NCBI RefSeq assembly: GCF_001544575.2
Contig: NZ_FCNY02000024.1
Coordinates: forward strand, 43,029-107,028
Length of the DNA stretch: 64,000 nucleotides
Source: Caballeronia cordobensis
GTDB lineage: Bacteria; Pseudomonadota; Gammaproteobacteria; Burkholderiales; Burkholderiaceae
Reading direction: 5' to 3'
The position numbers and the translations under genes were made by a program. The notes under the pieces were generated by a model. That model saw nothing but the letters and a program-made list of their open reading frames with translations, did no database searches and was not told the DNA's origin. Below are positions 25,986 through 33,389 of the stretch, piece by piece (the first letter of the stretch is position 1; the number at the start of each line of letters is the position of its first letter).

Positions 25986-26849
25986 ATGCTGGACTGGCGG
26001 CGCGCGTGCGCAGGCTTGCTATGGGTCTGTTTGCTCTTGATGAAGGCGCCCGCGCATGCGGAGTCCGCGCTGGATGCGGCGCGCGTCGGCGAGCTCGGCG
26101 TCGAGCAGCAGGCGCAATGGCTCGCACAGGCCGCCGCGAGCGGCGCGCTCGCGCGACTCGACGACGCGCAGCTCGTCGCCCTCTTCCGCTCGCTCGACGC
26201 GCGCACGCTGCCGCGTTATCTGCAGGACGGCCTGAGCGATTTCGCGTCCTGCGAGTTCACCATGCGAAGGCGCGAGCGCATCAAGGGCAAATGGCCGAAG
26301 CGCGCCGATCACATGCTCGTGCGCGTGACGCGCGAGCCACTGCGCATTTACGCGAAATGGCTGCCCGATGGCGCGCACGCGGGCCAGGAAATCATCTACG
26401 ACGATTCCGTGCGCCCCGACGAACTCTATGGCCATCTCGGCGGCTTTCTCAGCATCGTGCCGATGTGGACGTCGGTGAACGGGGCGCTCGCCCGCGCGCA
26501 GTCCAACCATTCGATCCGCGAACTCGGCGTCGACGCGATCACGCGGCGCTTCATCGACGAGGGGCACAAATTCGCCGAGGCCGGCATCACGAAGCCGACG
26601 AATATCGAGGTGAAGACGATCGGCGGGCTGCGCGTGCTCGCGCTCACCTACGAGACGCCCGAAGGCCAGCCCGAGTTCTACGCGAAAAAGGAAGTGCTCG
26701 GGCTCGACCTCGAACGGCCGGTCTTTCGCACGCTGGAGTCGTACGACAACGACGGCAATATCTTCGAAAGCGTGGTGTTCGAGCGCATCGAGCCCAAGCA
26801 TTTCGACGATCTGACTTTCGATCCCAAAAACCCGGATTACCGCTTCTGA
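25986..26849 (+). CDS. DUF1571 domain-containing exported protein
   Basis: 287 residues. A hydrophobic N-terminal segment ending APAHAES is a signal peptide, so the protein is periplasmic. After a helical region (about 30-80) comes the DUF1571 domain: DFASCEFTMRRRERIKGKW, PLRIYAKWLPDGAHAGQEII, and EVLGLDLERPVFRTLESYDN. This fold is related to lipoprotein-carrier-like beta sheets that hold hydrophobic ligands, but no function is proven. Its start is 4 bases after the fadD stop, so it belongs to the fatty-acid operon and may deal with lipids in the periplasm. Confidence 0.82.
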   Translation: MLDWRRACAGLLWVCLLLMKAPAHAESALDAARVGELGVEQQAQWLAQAAASGALARLDDAQLVALFRSLDARTLPRYLQDGLSDFASCEFTMRRRERIKGKWPKRADHMLVRVTREPLRIYAKWLPDGAHAGQEIIYDDSVRPDELYGHLGGFLSIVPMWTSVNGALARAQSNHSIRELGVDAITRRFIDEGHKFAEAGITKPTNIEVKTIGGLRVLALTYETPEGQPEFYAKKEVLGLDLERPVFRTLESYDNDGNIFESVVFERIEPKHFDDLTFDPKNPDYRF

Positions 26850-26923
26850 TTACGCCGCTGTGAAATGCCCGCTGAACTCGTGACACCGCATGTAACAACT
26901 CGCCGCACCGCGCGCCGCGCGTT

Positions 26924-26952
26924 TTAAGTTTCGCCTAAGAGTCGGCCGATAA
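26924..26952 (+). promoter_or_regulatory. Sigma-28 (FliA)-like promoter elements
   Basis: GCCGATAA at 26945-26952 matches the full -10 element of flagellar sigma-28 promoters. TTAAGTTT at 26924-26931 is one base from the TAAAGTTT -35 element. The spacer is 13 bases instead of the usual 11, which weakens the call. The elements point at the small gene starting at 27044. Confidence 0.35.
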
Positions 26953-27043
26953 CCTGCCCGCACTCCATCGACATCAAGGTCAGCGCGAGGGCGACGTGCC
27001 CGCCGCGCCGCGTAATCGTCATGCAAACCTGAGGGCTTCGTTC

Positions 27044-27286
27044 ATGAACTTCCGCCGCCCGGCTTCCGCTCCAGTGCGAGCCATCAAGAGATTGTTGAGC
27101 CATCACGAAATCGCCACGCTGCTGCTGCTGATGCACGCACCCATCGACGTGATGGCGGCCACGCCCGACGTCGCGTCGCTGACGGAATATGGCTACGTCG
27201 AGATCGTGTCGCCGGAAGCCGGCACGCCGAAAGTGCGCCTGACCGAAGACGGCAACGCGCTGCTGCGCGGGCTGGGCGTGAAGTAA
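27044..27286 (+). CDS. Small winged-helix-like protein, unknown function
   Basis: 80 residues from ATG 27044, with GAGGG upstream; a start at 26996 is less likely. After about 15 basic residues (FRRPASAPVRAIKR) the pattern HHEIATLLLLMHAPIDVMAA, then VASLTEYGYVEIVSP and VRLTEDGNALLRGL reads like a single winged-helix domain: two helices, a recognition-helix-like TPDVASLTEYGY, and a wing. It may bind DNA or a protein partner. It lies between the fatty-acid operon and surE and has its own promoter candidate. No named family is recognised. Confidence 0.7.
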   Translation: MNFRRPASAPVRAIKRLLSHHEIATLLLLMHAPIDVMAATPDVASLTEYGYVEIVSPEAGTPKVRLTEDGNALLRGLGVK

Positions 27287-27373
27287 GGCCTTACACCCGA
27301 TCTGGACCGGCGTCACGCGAACTCTGTAATAATCGGTCGATCCGTTCAATCATCGACCCAGGAGTGATTCGCG

Positions 27374-28153
27374 ATGTCCGCCCTCTCACCCATCGTGCAG
27401 CGTGTGCTCATCACCAACGACGACGGCATCGACGCGCCCGGCCTCGCCGCGCTCGAAGCCGTTGCCGCCGAACTCGCGCATGAAGTCTGGGTGATCGCCC
27501 CCGAGCACGATCAAAGCGGCACCTCGCATTCCATCAGCCTGCATTCGCCGCTGCGCGTCTCGCGTCAGGGCGAGCGGCGCTACGGCGTGCAAGGCACACC
27601 CGGCGACTGCGTCGTGATGGCCGCGCGCCACATCATGAAAGACGCGCCGCCCACGCTCGTGCTGTCGGGCATCAACCGCGGCGCGAATCTCGGCGTCGAG
27701 ACGATGTTCTCCGGCACCGTCGGCGCCGCAATGACGGGTCTGCTGCTCGGCCTGCCGTCGATCGCGCTGAGCCAGACCTTCACCGACCGCGAAAACGTGC
27801 GCTGGGATACGGCCCGCACGCTCGCGCCCGGCGTGATCCGCCAGTTGCTTTCGATTTCCCATGACGCGCCGACCTGCCTCAACGTCAATTTCCCCGATTG
27901 CGATGCGTCCGCTGCCGGTCCGCTCACCGTGACGCGACAAGGCGTGGGACTCGTGGAAGGCATCGACGTGCTACCGATGGTCGATCCGCGCGGCATCGAT
28001 TATCACTGGCTGCGCTTTCAGCGCGGCCCGCGCCCGAACTCGCCCGATAGCGAAACGGCGGTGGTCGCGTCCGGGCGGGTGTCCGTCACGCCGCTGCATT
28101 TCGATCGCACCGACGAGCGCACCTTCGCCACGCTCGAAGCGGCTCTGCGCTAG
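27374..28153 (+). CDS. surE: 5'/3'-nucleotidase SurE
   Basis: 259 residues with AGGAG before ATG 27374. SurE is a metal-dependent nucleoside-monophosphate phosphatase active in stationary phase. The metal-site motif is ITNDDGIDAPGL at the N-terminus. EHDQSGTSHSISL, GTPGDCVVMA and LSGINRGANLG are further family motifs. In many proteobacteria surE is followed by pcm, nlpD and rpoS; here it is followed by a DUF2147 gene instead, so it may be a second copy. Confidence 0.94.
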   Translation: MSALSPIVQRVLITNDDGIDAPGLAALEAVAAELAHEVWVIAPEHDQSGTSHSISLHSPLRVSRQGERRYGVQGTPGDCVVMAARHIMKDAPPTLVLSGINRGANLGVETMFSGTVGAAMTGLLLGLPSIALSQTFTDRENVRWDTARTLAPGVIRQLLSISHDAPTCLNVNFPDCDASAAGPLTVTRQGVGLVEGIDVLPMVDPRGIDYHWLRFQRGPRPNSPDSETAVVASGRVSVTPLHFDRTDERTFATLEAALR

Positions 28154-28227
28154 AACGATTCCTCTCGGCCGAATGCGGGCGCTTTCCCGTAAGCTCTCCC
28201 ACGTCCAAACGAAGAAAGGAGATGCAG

Positions 28228-28680
28228 ATGAGCGGTTTCATCGGAGCGCGCCGGGTGGCCGGCGTGCTGCTGGCGATCGCGTCGGCGAGCGCCTTTGCGC
28301 AGACGACACCGGCGGGCACCTGGCAAACCATCGACGATGCCTCCGGCCAGCCGAAAGCGATCATCGAAATCACCGACAACGGCAGCGGCGAGTTGTCGGG
28401 CAAGATCGTGCGCGGCATCGGCAAGCTGGATCAGCCGGATAAGCGCTGCACGGCGTGCACCGGCGAGCGAAAGGATCAACTGCTCAGAAACATGACGATC
28501 ATCAGCGGCATGCGCCGCGATGGCGATACGTGGCAAGGCGGGCAGATTCTCGACCCGGAAAGCGGCAAGCTCTACAAGTGCAAGATGACGCTCGAAGACG
28601 GCGGGCAGAAGCTCGTGGTGCGCGGATATATCGGCGTGTCGCTGCTGGGGCGCTCGCAGACCTGGCTGCGCCAGCCGTAA
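28228..28680 (+). CDS. DUF2147 domain-containing exported protein
   Basis: 150 residues. ATG 28228 is preferred over ATG 28222, because AGGAG at 28217-28221 abuts the latter. The signal peptide ends SASAFAQ. The mature domain has the DUF2147 pattern: GTWQTIDDASGQPKAIIEI, DNGSGELSGKIV, and ILDPESGKLYKCKMTL followed by VRGYIGVSLLGRSQTW. CTAC carries a Cys pair in the middle. DUF2147 proteins are small periplasmic beta proteins of unknown function, common in Burkholderia. A very long hairpin follows. Confidence 0.88.
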   Translation: MSGFIGARRVAGVLLAIASASAFAQTTPAGTWQTIDDASGQPKAIIEITDNGSGELSGKIVRGIGKLDQPDKRCTACTGERKDQLLRNMTIISGMRRDGDTWQGGQILDPESGKLYKCKMTLEDGGQKLVVRGYIGVSLLGRSQTWLRQP

Positions 28681-28702
28681 AGTCGCGGAAGGACATAAAC
28701 GA

Positions 28703-28740
28703 CAAAGCCGGCGGAAGACAGATGTCTTCCGCCGGCTTTG
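28703..28740. terminator. Long perfect hairpin, probable two-way terminator
   Basis: An 18-base stem starting CAAAGCCGGCGG is perfectly self-complementary around a 2-base centre (GA), ending at 28740. It lies 22 bases after the DUF2147 stop and 27 bases beyond the stop of the minus-strand DUF4096 gene, so it can serve both. The T tail after the stem is weak (CTTATTTC). Confidence 0.7.
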
Positions 28741-28767
28741 CTTATTTCGTCGCGGGTCGCTACGCGA

Positions 28768-29172
28768 TCATGCGGCGCGCCGCCGATGTGCCGCATCCGC
28801 GGCTGCCTCTGCAGTGACATCGTCGGGCAGGTCCGCGTTCTCGGGCCTGTGTTCACCCGGCACGCGCATGCGCGAGGTCATCAGCGTATAAAGCGATTCA
28901 CCGGACGGCCCGAACAACTGCGTCATGACACGCAGCAGCACGCCCGATTCGTGCCATGCCTTGAACCGCCGGTGACACGTCTGATACGAAGGATATTTGC
29001 GCGGCAGCGTGGACCACGACGCCCCGCTGTACATGACCCAGAGCACACCGTTCAGCACGGCGCGCGTGTTTGCGAGGGGCCGGCCTCGCAGCTCCGAACG
29101 GGGACGCAGTTCGGGAAGCAGCGGTGCGACCATCTGCCATTCCTCGTCGGACATGTCGCGATAGGGCTTCAC
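28768..29172 (-). CDS. Orphan IS5-type DUF4096 protein (transposase N-terminal domain only)
   Basis: 134 residues from GTG 29172, which has GGAG nine bases upstream; TTG 29187 would add five residues. Residues about 5-85 match the N-terminal domain of IS5-family transposases (DUF4096): MSDEEWQMVAPLLPE, RGRPLANTRAVLNGVLWVMY, and a TC-RRF-W pattern in CHRRFKAWHESGVL. The catalytic DDE domain is missing. The tail (DLPDDVTAEAAADAAHRRRAA region) is unrelated to a transposase. No terminal inverted repeats were seen, so this is not a live insertion sequence. It resembles the protein at 58825-59226. A role as a domesticated DNA-binding protein is possible. Confidence 0.8.
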   Translation of the reverse strand: MKPYRDMSDEEWQMVAPLLPELRPRSELRGRPLANTRAVLNGVLWVMYSGASWSTLPRKYPSYQTCHRRFKAWHESGVLLRVMTQLFGPSGESLYTLMTSRMRVPGEHRPENADLPDDVTAEAAADAAHRRRAA

Positions 29173-29316
29173 GATAAAAATCTCCAATTAGCTGACTGAT
29201 AACTGGTATCGACGATACCGAGTACCCCCAAGCCAGCAAATCGGAGTGGTCCGAATCTCTAAATTACCCGGAGAGGCTTACGCCGTTTGGCTAACCGCCT
29301 GTTTTTGATTCTCGTA

Positions 29317-30414
29317 TTAAGTCAGCGAGATATCCGTGACGCGTCGCGGCGCCTCCAGATACTCCTTCGACTGCATTTCGACGATGCGCGAGACGGTCCG
29401 CGCGAACTCGTTGGCCATCGGGCCTTCTACGTACAGTTCTTCGGCGGGCACGGCCGCCGACATCAGCAGTTTCACCTTGTGGTCGTAGAACACGTCGATG
29501 AGCCACGTGAACCGGCGCGCTTCGGACGCCATGCGCGGCGTCATCTGCGGAACGTCCGAGAGAATCACCGCGTGAAAGCGGTTCGACAGTTCCAGGTAGT
29601 CGTTCTGCGAGCGCGGGCCGCCGCATAGCGTCGCGAAGTCGAACCATACGACGCCGTCCGCCTTGCGCAGCGCCTTGATCTCGCGCTTCTCGATATGCAG
29701 GATCGGGCTTTCGTCGGGCACCGCCGCGAGCTTCGCGAAATCCGCGCGCAGCGCTTCGCTCGCCGCCGCGCCGAGCGGCGTGTGATACGCCTTCACTTGC
29801 GAGAGCGTTTGCCGGCGGTAATCGGTGCCGGCATCGACGTTGAGCACGTCGAGATGCTCCTTGATGAGTTCGATCGCCGGCAGCAGCCGATCGCGATGCA
29901 GCCCTTCCGGATACAGCGTGTCGGGCTCGTAATTGGACGTCATCACGAACTGCACGCCGTTCTTGAAAAGCCGGTCCAGCAGGCGATAGAGAATCATCGC
30001 ATCGGCGATATCGGAGACGTGGAACTCGTCGAAGCAGATCAGCCGGAAACGCTTGGCGATGCGTTTGGCCAGCTCGTCGAGCGGATCGGCCTGCCCTTTC
30101 AGCTCTTCCAGCTCGCGATGCACTTCCCGCATGAACTCGTGAAAATGCAGACGCGTCTTGCGCTGCACGGGCACGACCGCAAAGAAGCTGTCCATCAGGA
30201 AGCTCTTGCCGCGTCCGACGCCGCCCCACATGTAGACACCGCGCGGCAGATCCGGATGCACGAGAAACTTCTTGAGCGCGTTGGAGCGGCGCGACTTGTA
30301 CGCGACCCATTCCTCGTAGCAGCGCTGCAGGCGCGCGACGGCCGCGAGCTGCGCCTCGTCGGATCGATAGCCGCGCGTGCGCAGTTCGTTTTCGTAATAC
30401 TCGGTGACGTTCAT
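29317..30414 (-). CDS. zapE: Cell division protein ZapE (AFG1-family ATPase)
   Basis: 365 residues, the normal length. A P-loop ATPase that associates with the FtsZ ring. Walker A is MWGGVGRGKSFLMDSF (about residue 75), Walker B LICFDEFHVSDIADA, followed by FVMTSNYEPD, the sensor region. It ends the minus-strand run odhA-odhB-lpdA-zapE and is 78 bases after lpdA, with a stem-loop in between. In Burkholderia this gene order is regular. Confidence 0.95.
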   Translation of the reverse strand: MNVTEYYENELRTRGYRSDEAQLAAVARLQRCYEEWVAYKSRRSNALKKFLVHPDLPRGVYMWGGVGRGKSFLMDSFFAVVPVQRKTRLHFHEFMREVHRELEELKGQADPLDELAKRIAKRFRLICFDEFHVSDIADAMILYRLLDRLFKNGVQFVMTSNYEPDTLYPEGLHRDRLLPAIELIKEHLDVLNVDAGTDYRRQTLSQVKAYHTPLGAAASEALRADFAKLAAVPDESPILHIEKREIKALRKADGVVWFDFATLCGGPRSQNDYLELSNRFHAVILSDVPQMTPRMASEARRFTWLIDVFYDHKVKLLMSAAVPAEELYVEGPMANEFARTVSRIVEMQSKEYLEAPRRVTDISLT

Positions 30415-30433
30415 CTTCTGCCGTTTGAAGTGA

Positions 30434-30465
30434 CGAAGGCGAGCGGTTTGATCCGCTCGCCTTCG
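30434..30465. other. Intercistronic stem-loop between lpdA and zapE
   Basis: CGAAGGCGAGCGG pairs perfectly with CCGCTCGCCTTCG over a 6-base loop. No good T tail is present on the minus strand (TCACTTC), so it may protect or process the odh mRNA, or act as a weak terminator. Confidence 0.65.
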
Positions 30466-30492
30466 TTTAGCGATGCCTATCGAAGGCGGGTC

Positions 30493-31923
30493 TTACATGT
30501 TCAACGCGCGCTTGTCGACGGCGAGCGCCGCTTCACGCATCACTTCCGACAGCGACGGGTGCGGATGGCAAATGCGGCCGATATCTTCCGACGCCGCCTT
30601 GAACTCCATCGCGACGACCGCTTCCGCGATCAGGTCCGATGCGTCCGCAGCGATCACGTGCACGCCGAGGATCTCGTCGGTCTTGGCATCCGCGATCATC
30701 TTGACGAAGCCTTCAGCCTTGCCGATGCCCAGCGCGCGGCCATTGGCCATCATCGGGAACTGGCCGGTCTTGATCTCGCGGCCTTCGGCCTTGAGCTGCT
30801 GTTCCGTCTTGCCGACCCACGCGATTTCCGGTTCCGTGTAGATGACCCACGGCACGCAGTTGTAGTCGATATGCGGCTTCTGGCCGTCGATGATTTCCGC
30901 CACCGCCACGCCTTCGTCTTCCGCCTTGTGCGCGAGCATCGGGCCGCGCACCACGTCGCCGATCGCGTACACGCCCGGCACGCTCGTCGCGCAGTGATCG
31001 TCAACGTCGATGAAACCGCGCTCGTTGGCCTTCAGGCCGATGCTTTCCAGACCGAGGTTGTCGGTGTTCGGCACGCGGCCGATCGACACGATCAGACGAT
31101 CCGCTTCGAGCGTCTGCGCGTTGCCCGCGCTGTCCGTGTAGGCGATCGACACGCCGTTCGCGGACGTCTTCACTTCGCCGATCTTCACGCCGAGATGAAT
31201 GTCGAGGCCTTGCTTCTTGAACTGCTTCGCGGCTTCCTTGGCGAGCGATTCGTCCGCTGCGCCCAGGAATTGCGGCAGCGCTTCGAGCACGGTCACGTCC
31301 GCGCCGAGACGCCGCCACACCGAGCCGAGCTCCAGGCCGATCACGCCCGCGCCGATGACGGCGAGCTTCTTCGGCACGGCGTCGAACGACAGCGCGCCTT
31401 CATTGTCGGCGATCAGCGTGTTGTCGACCGGAATGCCCGGCAGATGACGCGCCTTCGAACCCGTCGCAATGATCACGTTCTTCGCCGTGACGACTTCCGT
31501 CTCGCCTTCGCCCGACACTTCGATCTGCACGCCGGAAGCGTTCTTGCCGGTGAACTTGCCGTGACCCTTGAGCCACGTGATCTTGTTCTTGCGGAACAGG
31601 AACTCGATGCCCTTCGTCATCTTTTCGACGATGCCGTCCTTGCGCGCGAGCATCTTCGACACGTCGAGCTTGACGTCCGACACGCTGATGCCGTGATCGG
31701 CCAGATGCTTCGACGCATTCTCGAATTCTTCCGACGACGCGAGCAGCGCCTTCGACGGAATGCAGCCCACGTTCAGGCAGGTGCCGCCGAGCTTCAGCGC
31801 GCCGGCCGGGTTCTTCCACTTCTCGATACACGCAACCGACTTGCCGAGCTGCGCTGCGCGAATCGCCGCGATATAGCCGCCAGGGCCCGCGCCGATCACG
31901 ACGACATCAAATTCTTTGGACAT
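30493..31923 (-). CDS. lpdA: Dihydrolipoyl dehydrogenase (E3)
   Basis: 476 residues. The FAD-dependent E3 of the 2-oxoglutarate dehydrogenase complex; it reoxidises dihydrolipoamide and makes NADH. FAD motif VVVIGAGPGGYIAAIRAA; redox disulfide in GGTCLNVGCIPSKALL; NAD motif AVIGAGVIGLELGSVW; the second FAD motif GVYAIGDVV; and the C-terminal HPHPSLSE with the catalytic His-Glu pair. It is the third gene of the odh operon. Confidence 0.97.
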   Translation of the reverse strand: MSKEFDVVVIGAGPGGYIAAIRAAQLGKSVACIEKWKNPAGALKLGGTCLNVGCIPSKALLASSEEFENASKHLADHGISVSDVKLDVSKMLARKDGIVEKMTKGIEFLFRKNKITWLKGHGKFTGKNASGVQIEVSGEGETEVVTAKNVIIATGSKARHLPGIPVDNTLIADNEGALSFDAVPKKLAVIGAGVIGLELGSVWRRLGADVTVLEALPQFLGAADESLAKEAAKQFKKQGLDIHLGVKIGEVKTSANGVSIAYTDSAGNAQTLEADRLIVSIGRVPNTDNLGLESIGLKANERGFIDVDDHCATSVPGVYAIGDVVRGPMLAHKAEDEGVAVAEIIDGQKPHIDYNCVPWVIYTEPEIAWVGKTEQQLKAEGREIKTGQFPMMANGRALGIGKAEGFVKMIADAKTDEILGVHVIAADASDLIAEAVVAMEFKAASEDIGRICHPHPSLSEVMREAALAVDKRALNM

Positions 31924-31970
31924 GACTTTCCTTGGTCTATCTCCGCTCTTGCGGAGGAGCCTTTTAGAAA

Positions 31971-31997
31971 GGCGCGCGCGAGCCTATCGCGCGCGCC
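31971..31997. other. Intercistronic stem-loop between odhB and lpdA
   Basis: GGCGCGCGCGA pairs perfectly with TCGCGCGCGCC across GCCTA. A second small hairpin, CTCCGC/GCGGAG with a TCTT loop, sits at 31941-31956, beside the lpdA start. Neither is followed by a T tract. Confidence 0.65.
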
Positions 31998-32013
31998 CGA
32001 AGGCACTGTGCTC

Positions 32014-33306
32014 TTACAGGTCCAGCAGCAGGCGGGCGGGATCTTCCAGCGCGTCCTTCATCGCGACGAGCGACAGCACGGCTTCGCGGCCGTCGATGAT
32101 GCGGTGGTCGTACGACAGCGCGAGGTAGTTCATCGGACGGATCACGATCTGGCCGTTTTCGACGACCGCGCGTTCCTTGGTCGCGTGCACGCCGAGAATC
32201 GCGGACTGCGGCGGGTTGATGATCGGCGTCGAGAGCATGGAGCCGAACACGCCGCCGTTCGAGATGGAGAACGTGCCGCCGGTCATTTCTTCGATCGACA
32301 GCTTGCCGTCCTTCGCTTTCTGGCCGAATTCGGCGATCTTCTTCTCGATGTCGGCGAGGCTCATCTGATCTGCATTGCGCAGGATCGGCACCACCAGACC
32401 GCGCGGCGAACCGACCGCGATACCGATGTCGAAGTAGCCGTGATAGACGATGTCGTTACCGTCGATCGATGCGTTCACGAGCGGGAACTTCTTCAGCGCG
32501 TGCACGGCGGCCTTCACGAAGAACGACATGAAGCCGAGCTTCACGCCGTGTTCCTTCTCGAAGCGGTCCTTGTACTTGTTGCGCAGATCCATGACCGGCG
32601 CCATGTTGACTTCGTTGAACGTCGTCAGGATGGCGTTGGTTTGCTGCGATTCGAGCAGACGCTCGGCGATACGCGCGCGCAGGCGCGACATCGGCACGCG
32701 CTGTTCCGGACGGTCCTTGAGCCACTGATCGGCCGATGCCGGCGCGGCAACCGACGGCAGCGACGGCTTCGCGGCGCGCGCGGGTGCGGCGGCAGGCGCC
32801 GCAGCCTTCGCGGCGGCGGGTGCGCCAGCCTGCGCGGCGAGCGCGTCGCCCTTCGTGATGCGGCCGTCGCGGCCCGAACCCGACACCTGATCCGCCGACA
32901 CGCCCTTCTCGGCCAGAATCTTCGTCGCGGCAGGCGATGCCGCGCCGCCCGCAGCGCCCGCTTGCGCGGCGACCGGAGCAGCAGCAACCGGCTCGGCTTG
33001 CGGAGCCGGCTTCACTTCGGCGTCGCCTGCAGCGGCGACGGCAGCCGGCGCTTCGCCCGCTTTCGCTTCGGTGTCGATCTTCGCGATGAGTTCGTCGGCG
33101 GTGACGATATCGCCGTCGTGCTTGATGACTTGCGCGAGCACGCCAGCCGACGGCGCGGGCACTTCAAGCACGACCTTGTCGGTTTCGATCTCGATGAGGA
33201 TTTCGTCCTGGGCGACAGCCTCGCCCGGCTTCTTCTTCCATTGCAGCATGGTCGCTTCCGAGACCGACTCGGAAAGCTGGGGAACCTTGACTTCTACGAT
33301 AGCCAT
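32014..33306 (-). CDS. odhB: 2-oxoglutarate dehydrogenase E2, dihydrolipoyllysine succinyltransferase
   Basis: 430 residues from ATG 33306; the frame extends 13 codons upstream without conservation. N-terminal lipoyl domain (about 1-78) with the lipoylated lysine in ETDKVVLEVPAP. An Ala/Pro-rich linker follows, then the E3-binding domain SPAATKILAEKGVS (about 145-180), another linker, and the catalytic acyltransferase domain (about 200-430) ending with SYDHRIIDGREAV, the His-Asp active site. It transfers succinyl groups to CoA within the TCA-cycle complex. Lies between odhA and lpdA. Confidence 0.97.
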   Translation of the reverse strand: MAIVEVKVPQLSESVSEATMLQWKKKPGEAVAQDEILIEIETDKVVLEVPAPSAGVLAQVIKHDGDIVTADELIAKIDTEAKAGEAPAAVAAAGDAEVKPAPQAEPVAAAPVAAQAGAAGGAASPAATKILAEKGVSADQVSGSGRDGRITKGDALAAQAGAPAAAKAAAPAAAPARAAKPSLPSVAAPASADQWLKDRPEQRVPMSRLRARIAERLLESQQTNAILTTFNEVNMAPVMDLRNKYKDRFEKEHGVKLGFMSFFVKAAVHALKKFPLVNASIDGNDIVYHGYFDIGIAVGSPRGLVVPILRNADQMSLADIEKKIAEFGQKAKDGKLSIEEMTGGTFSISNGGVFGSMLSTPIINPPQSAILGVHATKERAVVENGQIVIRPMNYLALSYDHRIIDGREAVLSLVAMKDALEDPARLLLDL

Positions 33307-33343
33307 TTCTGTATTGTCCTGATGCGTGTCTGGGTGGTCGAAC

Positions 33344-33380
33344 ATCGGGACGGGAAGCGCTTCGCCTCCGCCGTCCCGAT
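33344..33380. other. Intercistronic stem-loop between odhA and odhB
   Basis: ATCGGGACGG pairs perfectly with CCGTCCCGAT around a 17-base loop that can pair further (GAAGCGCTTC). It lies in the 83-base gap between odhA and odhB, and no T tail follows on the minus strand. Confidence 0.65.
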
Positions 33381-33389
33381 CAAGCCGAA

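Noticed and set aside
28703..29316. A complete IS5 element around the DUF4096 gene
   Set aside because: No DDE catalytic region, no matching terminal inverted repeats and no target duplication could be seen; the only inverted repeat is a local hairpin.
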